Shown here in pieces: positions 17,397 through 24,885 of a DNA stretch of 64,000 nucleotides (positions within the stretch are counted from its first letter, which is position 1; every line of letters starts with the position of its first letter). The stretch is from Pseudomonas putida (GTDB taxonomy: Bacteria > Pseudomonadota > Gammaproteobacteria > Pseudomonadales > Pseudomonadaceae). The stretch lies in the NCBI RefSeq assembly GCF_030159595.1, contig NZ_BSKJ01000013.1:100938-164937 (forward strand). Reading direction: 5' to 3'. Under the pieces are notes generated by a model. It worked only from the letters and a program-made list of their open reading frames with translations, searched no databases and was not told where the DNA came from. The position numbers and the translations under genes were made by a program.

Positions 17397-17422
17397 AAAG
17401 CCCTGATTATTCAGGGCTTTTT
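17397..17422 (+). terminator. Rho-independent terminator after tRNA 3' end
   Basis: AAAGCCCTGA (17397-17406), loop TTAT, TCAGGGCTTT (17411-17420), then Ts. Placed 5 bp after CCA, as for a tRNA gene terminator. Confidence 0.85.
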
Positions 17423-17528
17423 GCGTTTTTGGGCCGTAAAATGAGTCTCTGAAGACAGAGGGCCCGAGTCCAACAAGGCCAACGACTGTTAAGACCAGAA
17501 AAGCCCAGATCTTCTCAGGGCTTCGGCA

Positions 17529-18113
17529 TCATGCCTTGCGCAGAATCACATCAATCCGATGCCAGTTCACCGTTCCGGAATCGATGACCATGGCTGATTC
17601 GGTTTCGCGCAGCAGGACGGTTTCCAACCGCGTAGCAAGCGCCTGAACATTTTCAACGCTATGAAACGACATATGCCCCTGTCTAGCCCAGCCGTGCCTT
17701 AGCCCGAAGAAATGACCTGCAAAGACACCTCCGGGAACCAGCGCTTTGCACATCAGATTCCACAGGTGATCGAATCGCCCAGGGTGGCAAAAGGGAAGGG
17801 CAAGCCCTGCATGGATCAGGCTCGACGGCGGTAGTTCGGCAAGGTACTCAAAGTCTGCCACCTTGGCGTCCAGCATTCGTGCCTCAACCGTTGAGCATTT
17901 GTTGGCGGTTCGAGCGATGGCCTCAGGTTCTTTATCGATGGCCAGCACCTGCCAGCCCGCCTGGATCATCTGCAGCGTTTCATTACCGGCACCGCACCCT
18001 AGGTCTACCGCATGCAGGGGGCGTAGGTGCTTGGCATGATCAATGGCGCAACTGAGCAGCAGAGAGGGAGCGCGCCTGTTTGTGCGTTCGTAGAAAGCGT
18101 TCCAGCTCGTCAT
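17529..18113 (-). CDS. SAM-dependent methyltransferase
   Basis: 194 aa from ATG 18113, which has AAGG 11 bp upstream; an open extension to 18512 has no start signal and overlaps the small gene at 18324. Class I methyltransferase features: motif I AVDLGCGAGNETLQMIQAG (~36-54), acidic end of strand 2 LAIDKEPEAI, a motif II/III-like region with LPFCHPGRFDHLW and a post-motif strand VPGGVFAGHFFG. It resembles the small TehB-like/'methyltransferase domain' proteins; the acceptor is not readable. First core gene to the right of the tRNA junction, so probably native to the chromosome. Confidence 0.88.
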   Translation of the reverse strand: MTSWNAFYERTNRRAPSLLLSCAIDHAKHLRPLHAVDLGCGAGNETLQMIQAGWQVLAIDKEPEAIARTANKCSTVEARMLDAKVADFEYLAELPPSSLIHAGLALPFCHPGRFDHLWNLMCKALVPGGVFAGHFFGLRHGWARQGHMSFHSVENVQALATRLETVLLRETESAMVIDSGTVNWHRIDVILRKA

Positions 18114-18323
18114 GGATAAAGCATCCTTACCTTTCCATCTTGTGCAGGGCGGTGACCGCAATGCCTGAATGGCAGATGGTATCCCATTGGCGGTTGCCGC
18201 TAGGCGGCTTGAGTATTTCCACAGATTACCGGCCTGGTTACGAAATCCTGACCAGCTCTGGGACAGTCTCTGTGTAGACTGTGCCTCTTCACACATTCTG
18301 TCGCTCGCATTCGGATTACCAAA

Positions 18324-18503
18324 ATGAACAAACTGATCCTGCCCGCCGCCATCTTCGTAAGCGTGATGATCGTAGGAACGATCGCCGATAACTTTGGCGT
18401 GGAAGGGGGCTGGAAAATAGGTGTGCTGTGCCTTGTGGCCGGTGCTGTTCAAATTGTGGTTACACGCTTTCAGCGTGCACGCAGCAACAACGTCCAATCT
18501 TAA
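18324..18503 (+). CDS. Small inner-membrane protein, 59 aa
   Basis: ATG 18324 to TAA 18501-18503 encodes 59 residues: MNKLILPAAIFVSVMIVGTI, a short loop with DNFGVEGG, a second hydrophobic stretch IGVLCLVAGAVQIVV and a basic tail TRFQRARSNN. Two TM helices with both ends probably on the same side. No ribosome-binding site stands out. Function unknown; codon use is like the core genes. Confidence 0.65.
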   Translation: MNKLILPAAIFVSVMIVGTIADNFGVEGGWKIGVLCLVAGAVQIVVTRFQRARSNNVQS

Positions 18504-18603
18504 GCACTGCATCTAAAGCGCGGGCGACCACGCTTTACATGCTGTTGTTCTATGGGAGAGCGGCAGAGGCGGTGATAATGGGTGCAATTACAAGGGCCAT
18601 GTC

Positions 18604-19017
18604 ATGCTGACCATCTCCAACAACGTGCATCTGCCGGATGCCGAAATCGAACTGACCTACATCCGTGCGCAAGGTGCGGGTGGGCAGAATGTCAACAAGG
18701 TGTCCAGCGCCGTGCACCTGCGCTTCGACATCCCGGCTTCATCGTTGCCCGAGTTCTACAAAGAGCGGCTGCTGGCGCTGCGCGACAGTCGCATCACCGG
18801 CGACGGCGTGTTGATCATCAAGGCCCAGCAGTACCGAACCCAAGAGCAGAACCGTGCTGACGCCCTGGCGCGTCTTGCCGAGTTGATCATCGCTGCCGGC
18901 AAGACCGAGAAGAAACGCCGGCCCACCAAACCGACCCTAGGTTCGAAAACCCGTCGCCTTGAAGGTAAAGCCAGGCGGAGCACTGTCAAGGCGGGTCGGG
19001 GTAAGGTCGAGTTCTAG
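18604..19017 (+). CDS. arfB: Alternative ribosome-rescue factor / aminoacyl-tRNA hydrolase ArfB
   Basis: 137 aa, the usual length. The release-factor catalytic loop RAQGAGGQNVNKVSSAVHLR (~residues 21-40) contains the GGQ motif. The C-terminal tail is basic and extended (KTEKKRRPTKPTLGSKTRRLEGKAR, read in parts: KKRRPTKPT, KTRRLEGKAR), the part that in ArfB (YaeJ) enters the empty mRNA channel of stalled ribosomes. The protein hydrolyses peptidyl-tRNA on non-stop complexes. Its terminator seems to lie at 19282, separated from the stop codon by an IS remnant. Confidence 0.93.
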   Translation: MLTISNNVHLPDAEIELTYIRAQGAGGQNVNKVSSAVHLRFDIPASSLPEFYKERLLALRDSRITGDGVLIIKAQQYRTQEQNRADALARLAELIIAAGKTEKKRRPTKPTLGSKTRRLEGKARRSTVKAGRGKVEF

Positions 19018-19019
19018 TG

Positions 19020-19281
19020 TGGTGTTTCAGAAATACCGCAGAAAATAATTTGCCCAGCGCTCGCGCCGCGCGAGCGACTGAGGCGAGGATGTCCTCGGCC
19101 TTCTTGTGCCACCGAAAATGGCTTCGGGTTTTGGTTGTAGGTTTCCAGATAGTGCTCAATCGACGCCTCTAGATCCTTAACGCTGACATGTGCCTGCCGC
19201 TTGATCCACTTCTCGCTCAGCGTTGAGAAAAACCTCTCAACCAGATTCAGCCAGGATGTCGAGGTGGGCGTGGAGAGCTCC
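19020..19281 (-). mobile_element. IS630-family transposase remnant (C-terminal part)
   Basis: The minus strand encodes ELSTPTSTSWLNLVERFFST, then KDLEASIEHYLETYNQNPKP, the conserved end of IS630 DDE transposases ('PTS.SWLN.VERFF...', 'I..Y...YN..PKPF'). After KPF the sense shifts frame to RWHKKAEDILASVARA. The N-terminal two thirds and both inverted ends are missing. It sits between arfB and a terminator, so it inserted into, and partly replaced, the arfB downstream region. Confidence 0.82.
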
Positions 19282-19303
19282 AAAGCCCTGAAAGGGCTTT
19301 TTT
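19282..19303 (+). terminator. Rho-independent terminator
   Basis: AAAGCCC (19282-19288), loop TGAAA, GGGCTTT (19294-19300), then Ts. Probably the original arfB terminator. Confidence 0.8.
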
Positions 19304-19378
19304 CTTACCGGATATTTGGCGTAGCGATGGTCAATCTGTCAGCATCCGGTCATCGAACGTAGCTGAGAGGGATTTGGT

Positions 19379-20512
19379 GTGGCTTCTGGTAAAAAGGATG
19401 ACTGGTTCAGCTCCGCGTTGCCATGGATTATCGTCGCTGCGTTAGGCCCAGCAGTCATCATTTTGGTTGCCTATTGGTATAACTTAGGGCCGGTGTCGCA
19501 TGACCATGGACCATGGTCGAGCTTTGGTTCCCTGTTGAGCGGGGTGTTCATGGTGGCTTCAACGTGCGCTACCTTGGCAACGCTGATGTTTCTGGCCCAT
19601 CAAAACAAGCAAATTCAGGACTCAAACAGGAAGCAGCAAGAGGTTACTGATAAGCAGTTAGCTGCCGTAAACTTTGAGCAATATGTGAATCATCGCCGCT
19701 ACTTCATGGAGCGGTTGGGTGAGCTTCAATCTGCTTTTGGTAATAGATTTGTTTTCGAGGATGCTGATGAGCTTTACAGCAAAGTTTTTCCCAGAAACAG
19801 TCCTATCAATTTAGAGTTCACTGCTGAAGTTAATGGCTCTCTGAATGCGCAGAATTACCTCGGCAAACTCTGCTATCAATTAGGTAAGTTGGATGATTTT
19901 TCGAAAGCGCCTGACTGGAATCGAAGTGGCGGTCGCAGGCTGATTGGGCTGTTGATTGATCTCAGTGTTGCTCTCAACCTTCGTATGGTTGACGAGCCGT
20001 ATGATGGTGATGTTGTCTTTAATGGGAAAAGAACATTCATCAATATTTACTCAAGTAATGAGTTTATCGAGCTTGCGAAAGCTATATTCAACTCATTTCT
20101 CTTCTACACAGGTAATGAGAAATTTAGTGGTTTCGATATTCCCATGGGCCGTTCTGCGAGCGATTCCCTCATGGCATATGTTTTAAGTGCAAAAGAAGAC
20201 CCAGCAGTGTTTGATGTGGTCAAGGCTGTGCCCGGCCTAGAAATCATGGAGCAGATTTATTTCAACCTTTTCCGAATGAGACATGAAGATTTTTGGTTTC
20301 TGCAACCCTCATACGCTACGTTGATGGACGCCTTCAGCAGCCGAATTGGCGTGATGCAGCTAAAAAATAAAGAATTCGTTGATCAGATAGTTGACGTAGG
20401 GTGCTGTGCCGCATCCACGGCTCTGAAGCACTCTTCGGAAGAGGGCGAAGGGTATGAATTGCTGAGGCAGACACATGAGCTTTTCAACCTGTTGCTCGCT
20501 AGAAATCTCTGA
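19379..20512 (+). CDS. Membrane protein with cytoplasmic domain, abortive-infection-like build
   Basis: 377 aa from GTG 19379 (GAGAGGG about 6 bp upstream). Two TM helices near the N-terminus: LPWIIVAALGPAVIILVAYW (~14-33) and FGSLLSGVFMVASTCATLAT (~49-68), followed by a coiled-coil linker (HQNKQIQDSNRKQQEVTDKQ) and ~270 soluble residues starting FEQYVNHRRYFMERLGEL. The layout 'two TMs with a W.SFGS..SG turn, Q-rich coiled coil, large cytoplasmic domain' resembles putative phage abortive-infection proteins (putAbiC type) and the membrane effector of Ec48-type retrons; no reverse transcriptase is nearby. AT-richer than core. A defence role is inferred from build and neighbours, not from a motif. 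Confidence 0.75.
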   Translation: MASGKKDDWFSSALPWIIVAALGPAVIILVAYWYNLGPVSHDHGPWSSFGSLLSGVFMVASTCATLATLMFLAHQNKQIQDSNRKQQEVTDKQLAAVNFEQYVNHRRYFMERLGELQSAFGNRFVFEDADELYSKVFPRNSPINLEFTAEVNGSLNAQNYLGKLCYQLGKLDDFSKAPDWNRSGGRRLIGLLIDLSVALNLRMVDEPYDGDVVFNGKRTFINIYSSNEFIELAKAIFNSFLFYTGNEKFSGFDIPMGRSASDSLMAYVLSAKEDPAVFDVVKAVPGLEIMEQIYFNLFRMRHEDFWFLQPSYATLMDAFSSRIGVMQLKNKEFVDQIVDVGCCAASTALKHSSEEGEGYELLRQTHELFNLLLARNL

Positions 20513-20754
20513 GCGTGAGAGTGCCCTGTTTATTACTCAGCCATGCACAAGCACCTCGGAGCTAATAGAGGTGCGGGACACTATGAATCTCCGATGGGCA
20601 AGAGGATCGGTTCGTTCGGCAAGCGTGACTAAGGCGGCTGGCTGGTCTATGAAAATGGGCTACCGAAGCCCAAACTACCTCACGAATTGGAACGAGCTTC
20701 GACTGATCGGTTGTCGGAGCTGAGGCTGTCACAGCAGCATTTAAGGAAGCTCAA

Positions 20755-21681
20755 TTGCAAGAGATCAACCCTACAGAGGTTCGGTTCATCAAGCTCGGTG
20801 AGGGCGGTGAGTGGGAGGCTTCTTGCATCGCGGAAGGAGTCATCAGGCTTGGGTATCACAGCCCGCATCACCAGGATTCACTGGATGGTAACTGGTATGC
20901 GGTCAGGCAGTTTTGGTTGAAAGCTCGAGGGGGTAAGGAAGGCCCAACGACAAGCTCAGTGAATCAGATCCGTGCTTTTTACGAGCTTGATGATAGCTGC
21001 CTGTGGATCACCTTTTACAAAAAACGGCTCTACTGGTGCTTCGCTGAAACGAAAGTCATTGAGATATCTGACCAGAGCCGTATTCGTGAAGTGATTGGGC
21101 AGTGGTCCTCGTGTGACATTTACGGCAAGCCCCTGCGAGTTGAGAATATTGATGGCCGAGTCACAAAGGTGCAGGGCTTCCGTGGAACTATCTGCACGGT
21201 CGATATGCAAGATTACCTAATCAAAAAAATCAACGGCCACACGATTGATGAGGTTCAGACTGCCAAGGACTCCTTGCAGCGGCTCAGGGATGAGGTCGAA
21301 GAGTTGATCAAAGGATTGTGGTGGCACGATTTCGAGCTGTTGATTGACCTGATTTTTTCCAAATCCGGATGGCAGCGTTTTTCTGTGCTTGGCAAGACGG
21401 AGAAAGACATTGACCTTGACGTGTATTCCCCCGCCACCCAAAAGCGGGCGTTCGTGCAGATAAAGTCCTCCACGTCAAAATCCGATTTTGAGCTTTATCT
21501 AAAATCATACGATGAATATGAGCAGTTCGATGAGATGTATTTTGTCTATCACACATGCAGAGAAGATTTGCCCTCGGTCCTTGATGAGCGAAAAGATATT
21601 CACTTATGGGATTTGAGCCGAGTTGCTTGTCTTGTCGTAAATTCTGGCCTGGTGGAGTGGTTGATTAACAAGCGTTCGTGA
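20755..21681 (+). CDS. Mrr-like restriction endonuclease
   Basis: 308 aa from TTG 20755, chosen because AAGGA lies about 8 bp upstream. The C-terminal ~120 residues contain a PD-(D/E)XK core of Mrr type: WWHDFELLIDLIFSKSGWQR (helix with E), KDIDLDVYSP (active-site Asp) and AFVQIKSSTSKSDFELYL (Q-x-K, the Mrr variant of E-x-K). The N-terminal half (GEGGEWEASCIAEGVIRLGY, a W-rich beta region) may sense DNA or a nucleic-acid ligand. Mrr-like enzymes usually cut modified DNA. With the membrane protein upstream it suggests a small defence cluster. Confidence 0.85.
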   Translation: MQEINPTEVRFIKLGEGGEWEASCIAEGVIRLGYHSPHHQDSLDGNWYAVRQFWLKARGGKEGPTTSSVNQIRAFYELDDSCLWITFYKKRLYWCFAETKVIEISDQSRIREVIGQWSSCDIYGKPLRVENIDGRVTKVQGFRGTICTVDMQDYLIKKINGHTIDEVQTAKDSLQRLRDEVEELIKGLWWHDFELLIDLIFSKSGWQRFSVLGKTEKDIDLDVYSPATQKRAFVQIKSSTSKSDFELYLKSYDEYEQFDEMYFVYHTCREDLPSVLDERKDIHLWDLSRVACLVVNSGLVEWLINKRS

Positions 21682-21873
21682 GTGATCGAATTTTGAGGCG
21701 CTCTGTGTTGAGTGTTACGGCAGAAAGTTCAGGGCGATACTTCTATTCAATACGGGCGCTTTGCAATAAAAAGTTGGGGTGCAATAGCCTTAATTTGCCA
21801 ATACGGCACCACGCAGGATATGGTTCGCTTTGTATTATTCTATATTTTTGATCTTATTTAGGGGTGGCGGATT

Positions 21874-22308
21874 GTGTCTGAGCAGATTGAAGCAATTTTG
21901 AGTAAAGCATTTGGCATTCCAATGGTCCAGTTTACACATGGAGTGGTGAACAATGATCTTCTGGAGTATTTTTGCTTTAGATGGATTAGCTGGGCGCGTG
22001 AGTGTGCAGGTCCGAAATATTATGAACATGTCAAAAGTGAGTCTGCAGGCTATTCCGACGAGTTTGTAGCTCATAAGCTAAGCTTGTGTCCAGACCTCAA
22101 AGCCTTAGATGATGCGACTATGAGTGTAAATCTTATGGTCTCCGGTTATGGGGACGATAAGAGGGAGATTATGATCGGTAACGTTTTCTATGTTGCACAT
22201 AGACAACTAATGATTCGTGATTTTGGGGCTTTATTTGAATCCTTTGACTCTGAGTGTTATGGAATTACTCGTGAGGCTGAAGAGTTTCAAACAGAGCAAG
22301 AAAACTGA
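21874..22308 (+). CDS. Hypothetical protein
   Basis: 144 aa from GTG 21874, with AGGGG about 9 bp upstream. Soluble, acidic, with aromatic-rich stretches (LLEYFCFRWISWARECAGPKYYEHV read as two parts: LEYFCFRWISW and CAGPKYYEHV). No family recognised. AT-rich like the two genes before it, from which it is separated by 190 bp, so it probably came with them. A hairpin CCGCCA / TGGCGG (22327-22340) follows. Confidence 0.65.
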   Translation: MSEQIEAILSKAFGIPMVQFTHGVVNNDLLEYFCFRWISWARECAGPKYYEHVKSESAGYSDEFVAHKLSLCPDLKALDDATMSVNLMVSGYGDDKREIMIGNVFYVAHRQLMIRDFGALFESFDSECYGITREAEEFQTEQEN

Positions 22309-22352
22309 GTTTCTCCAACGCTCAATCCGCCATCTGGCGGGTTCAAGGTTCG

Positions 22353-22660
22353 TCAGCTGGGATATTCTTCTAGAGATTTATCTGTAAGTGCTAAGAGTTG
22401 ATTGACCTCTGATCGTCTAGTAGCAGATGAGCTCTGCTTTGTCGATGGAGTGCTTACAATCAATGCGGACTCAAGCAACAAACACAGGGACTCAAGCTCA
22501 TGGGGTGTCCCATCATCAGGACCGCTGAAGGTGACTTGGGCTGCATCAGCATCGCTTGTTGCGAAATGGCGAGCGCGCAGACGGCATGTTCCGCGGCTTG
22601 GATGATGGTGTCTTCGAGGGAGTGGAGGATGTGGGGTGGATCGGGGACCATTTTCAACAT
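22353..22660 (-). pseudogene. Frameshifted small Pseudomonas protein (DUF3077-like)
   Basis: The minus strand begins MLKMVPDPPHILHSLEDTII and continues QAAEHAVCALAISQQAMLMQ and PKSPSAVLMM in one frame; the expected continuation HELESLCLLLESALI is in the neighbouring frame, reached by a one-base shift near 22500. Together they give a ~100-aa protein like small Pseudomonas proteins that start 'M.K.VPDPP' (DUF3077-type from memory). The function of the family is unknown. Confidence 0.72.
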
Positions 22661-23151
22661 TGTTCAATTCCCTGTTGGCGCTGCCACCTGTCAGCCGTCA
22701 AGCAGAAGGGTGGCAGCTGTACATAGGTTGACGGACCGGCGGAATTGAGAAGCTCCGGCGCACGCAAGCGTGCCTGTATGTACAGCCGCCATAACGAGGT
22801 GCCACAACTCAAACCATCACGGCCCGTCAAAGCCGTGTCGCTGATGAGCAGCGACAGGCTCAGACTAGAGGCCCAAGCAGGGCACCCTCAACGGAAAATA
22901 GGCGGCAACAGTATCTTTGGGAAATGCCCTACAAGATAGCGAACGATTCTGATTTTTCGACGCAAATCGACATCATTTGGGATGGGGTAGCCTGCTGTGG
23001 TCGCGGGCTGAAATGATGGGGGCTTGAGATTGTGGTTGCTGGTTGGGGCCATGGGGGCTGCTGCGCAGCCCATCGCAGGCAAGCCAGCTCCCTCAGGTAT
23101 TGCACCGCTTTCAAGGCTGGTGCATCACCTGTAGGGGCGATGGGCAAAATA
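22661..23151. other. Gene-free interval before pcaJ
   Basis: Degenerate sequence with no credible gene; the right end holds a REP element (23055-23098) and 50 bp of spacer before the pcaJ stop codon. Confidence 0.5.
23055..23098. repeat. REP-type palindrome
   Basis: GGGCTGC / GCAGCCC hairpin (23055-23071) followed by CATCGCAGGCAAGCCAGCTC, a diverged copy of the P. putida REP consensus (compare 'GCGGGCAAGCCCGCTCCCAC'). Located downstream of pcaJ, where REPs often lie. Confidence 0.7.
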
Positions 23152-23793
23152 TCACTTGATCAGCGGCACACCACTCAGCTTCTGCAGCTCGTCAAAGTCG
23201 ATATCCGCACAGATCTCGACCACTTTCAGCCCTTCAGGCGTCACTTCCAGCACGGCCAGGTCGGTGTAGATACGGCTCACGCAACCAATACCGGTCAGCG
23301 GATAGGTGCACTCAGGCACCAGCTTGCTTTCGCCGCTCTTGGTCAGGTGGTCCATCATCACGAACACTTGGCGGGCGCCGGTGGCCAGGTCCATTGCGCC
23401 GCCTACGGCCGGGATCGAGCCTTCGGCGCCTGTGTGCCAGTTGGCCAGATCGCCCTTCACCGACACCTGGAAGGCGCCGAGTACAGCGATGTCCAGGTGG
23501 CCGCCGCGCATCATCGAGAACGAGTCGGCATGGTGGAAGAACGCACCACCCGTCAGCAGGGTCACATGCTGCTTGCCGGCGTTGATCAGGTCATCGTCTT
23601 CTTCGCCCGGCGCAGGGCTTGGGCCCATGCCCAGCAGGCCGTTTTCGCTGTGCAGGAACACTTCCTTGTCGCCCAGGTAGTTGGCCACCAGGGTGGGTGC
23701 GCCAATGCCCAGGTTTACATAGGCACCTTCCTGGATGTCTGCGGCCACGCGTTGGGCCATCTCGGTGCGGGAGAGCTTTTTGGTGATGGTCAT
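23152..23793 (-). CDS. pcaJ: 3-oxoadipate CoA-transferase, beta subunit
   Basis: 213 aa. Recognisable as P. putida PcaJ. The catalytic glutamate lies in FLHSENGLLGMGP (Glu50), which forms the enzyme-CoA thioester. With PcaI it moves CoA from succinyl-CoA to 3-oxoadipate, the second-last step of the beta-ketoadipate pathway from protocatechuate and catechol. It is the downstream gene of a two-gene operon, 8 bp after pcaI. Cytoplasmic; no signal peptide. Confidence 0.96.
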   Translation of the reverse strand: MTITKKLSRTEMAQRVAADIQEGAYVNLGIGAPTLVANYLGDKEVFLHSENGLLGMGPSPAPGEEDDDLINAGKQHVTLLTGGAFFHHADSFSMMRGGHLDIAVLGAFQVSVKGDLANWHTGAEGSIPAVGGAMDLATGARQVFVMMDHLTKSGESKLVPECTYPLTGIGCVSRIYTDLAVLEVTPEGLKVVEICADIDFDELQKLSGVPLIK

Positions 23794-23801
23794 GGCAGGC
23801 C

Positions 23802-24497
23802 TCAGACAGCGTTGGCGATCGAAGAAGCGGCAGCACCGGTAACGGCGACCACGCGCTGGACGAAGATACCCGGGGTGATGATGTGTTCCGGGTCCAGTTC
23901 ACCAAGTTCGACAACCTGGTCGACCTGGGCGATGGCGGTCTTGGCGGCCATGGCCATGATCGGGCCGAAGTTGCGGGCGGCCTTGCGGTAGGTCAGGTTG
24001 CCCCAACGGTCACCCTTGTGCGCCTTGATCAGTGCGAAGTCGGCGTGCAGCGGCATTTCCAGAACGTACATGCGGCCGTCGATCTCGCGGGTTTCCTTGC
24101 CTTCAGCCAGCAGGGTGCCATAACCGGTAGGCGAGAAGAACGCACCGATGCCCGAACCCGCTGCGCGGATGCGCTCGGCCAGGTTGCCTTGTGGTACCAC
24201 TTCCAGCTCGATCTTGCCGGCGCGGTACAGTTCGTCGAACACGTAAGAGTCGGACTGGCGCGGGAACGAGCAGACCACCTTGCGCACGCTGCCTGCCATG
24301 AGCAGGGCGGCCAGGCCGATCTCGCCGTTGCCGGCGTTGTTGCTGATGATGGTCAGGTCGCGGGCACCGGTGGCGATCAGGCCATCGATCAGCTCGGACG
24401 GCATGCCGGCCGTGCCAAAGCCACCGACCATGATGGTCGAACCGTCGGTGATCCCTTCCACCGCGCTGGCGATGGACTCGTACGTTTTATTGATCAA
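23802..24497 (-). CDS. pcaI: 3-oxoadipate CoA-transferase, alpha subunit
   Basis: 231 aa, the size of PcaI. It opens MINKTYESIASAVEGITDGS, then has the CoA-binding glycine loop VGGFGTAGMPSELIDGL (~22-38) and the NNAGNGEIGLAALL segment typical of family I CoA-transferase alpha subunits. Cotranscribed with pcaJ from a promoter overlapped by two PcaR sites at 24648-24681, so expression should respond to 3-oxoadipate. It lies close to salicylate and nicotinate genes but serves all ortho-cleavage routes in the cell. Confidence 0.96.
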   Translation of the reverse strand: MINKTYESIASAVEGITDGSTIMVGGFGTAGMPSELIDGLIATGARDLTIISNNAGNGEIGLAALLMAGSVRKVVCSFPRQSDSYVFDELYRAGKIELEVVPQGNLAERIRAAGSGIGAFFSPTGYGTLLAEGKETREIDGRMYVLEMPLHADFALIKAHKGDRWGNLTYRKAARNFGPIMAMAAKTAIAQVDQVVELGELDPEHIITPGIFVQRVVAVTGAAASSIANAV

Positions 24498-24647
24498 GGC
24501 GAGCTCCTGGTTGTTCCTGGAGTTGTGGTTGTCGGGTTGGCCGGAGCGCGTGAAGCGATGGGCCTGTCAGCGCTTGAAAATGTTTGCTGACTTTCGCTAT
24601 AGCGTGCCGCAAGATAGGGCAACAGTAGAGAGGGTTTGGCTGAATTC

Positions 24648-24681
24648 GTGCGATTATCGAACTGTTGTGCGATCTGCGAGC
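24648..24681 (-). promoter_or_regulatory. Two PcaR operators in the pcaIJ promoter
   Basis: On the minus strand 24662-24648 reads GTTCGATAATCGCAC, the 15-bp PcaR site as I recall it. A second copy with 11 of 15 matches lies 19 bp further upstream (24667-24681). This fits the known arrangement in which PcaR occupies both the -10 and -35 elements of its target promoters. Confidence 0.88.
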
Positions 24682-24885
24682 AGTTCCGCAGTCTATTTGC
24701 CACCTTCCTGTTGAACGCGTGATCCCTTCATTGTTGCCCCTCGCTGGTGCGCCCTGCGCTTCCTTCTCTCGCTCCTGCACTGATCGAGTGCATAAAACTC
24801 GCGAAATCGCCGATTAATCACCCTTGCCGCGTTGGCGTGCGACTTGCTATCAGATTGCCATCCGATGTCGCGTATGGTGAAGATA

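Noticed and set aside
17529..18512. Long form of the methyltransferase
   Set aside because: The extra 133 residues overlap the small gene at 18324 and have no methyltransferase features; ATG 18113 has a nearby AAGG and fits family length.
19379..21681. Retron system
   Set aside because: The membrane protein resembles a retron effector in layout only; no reverse transcriptase or ncRNA-like region is seen on either side.
23032..24590. Plus-strand frames opposite pcaJ and pcaI
   Set aside because: The minus strand matches PcaIJ over the full length, so these are antisense shadows.
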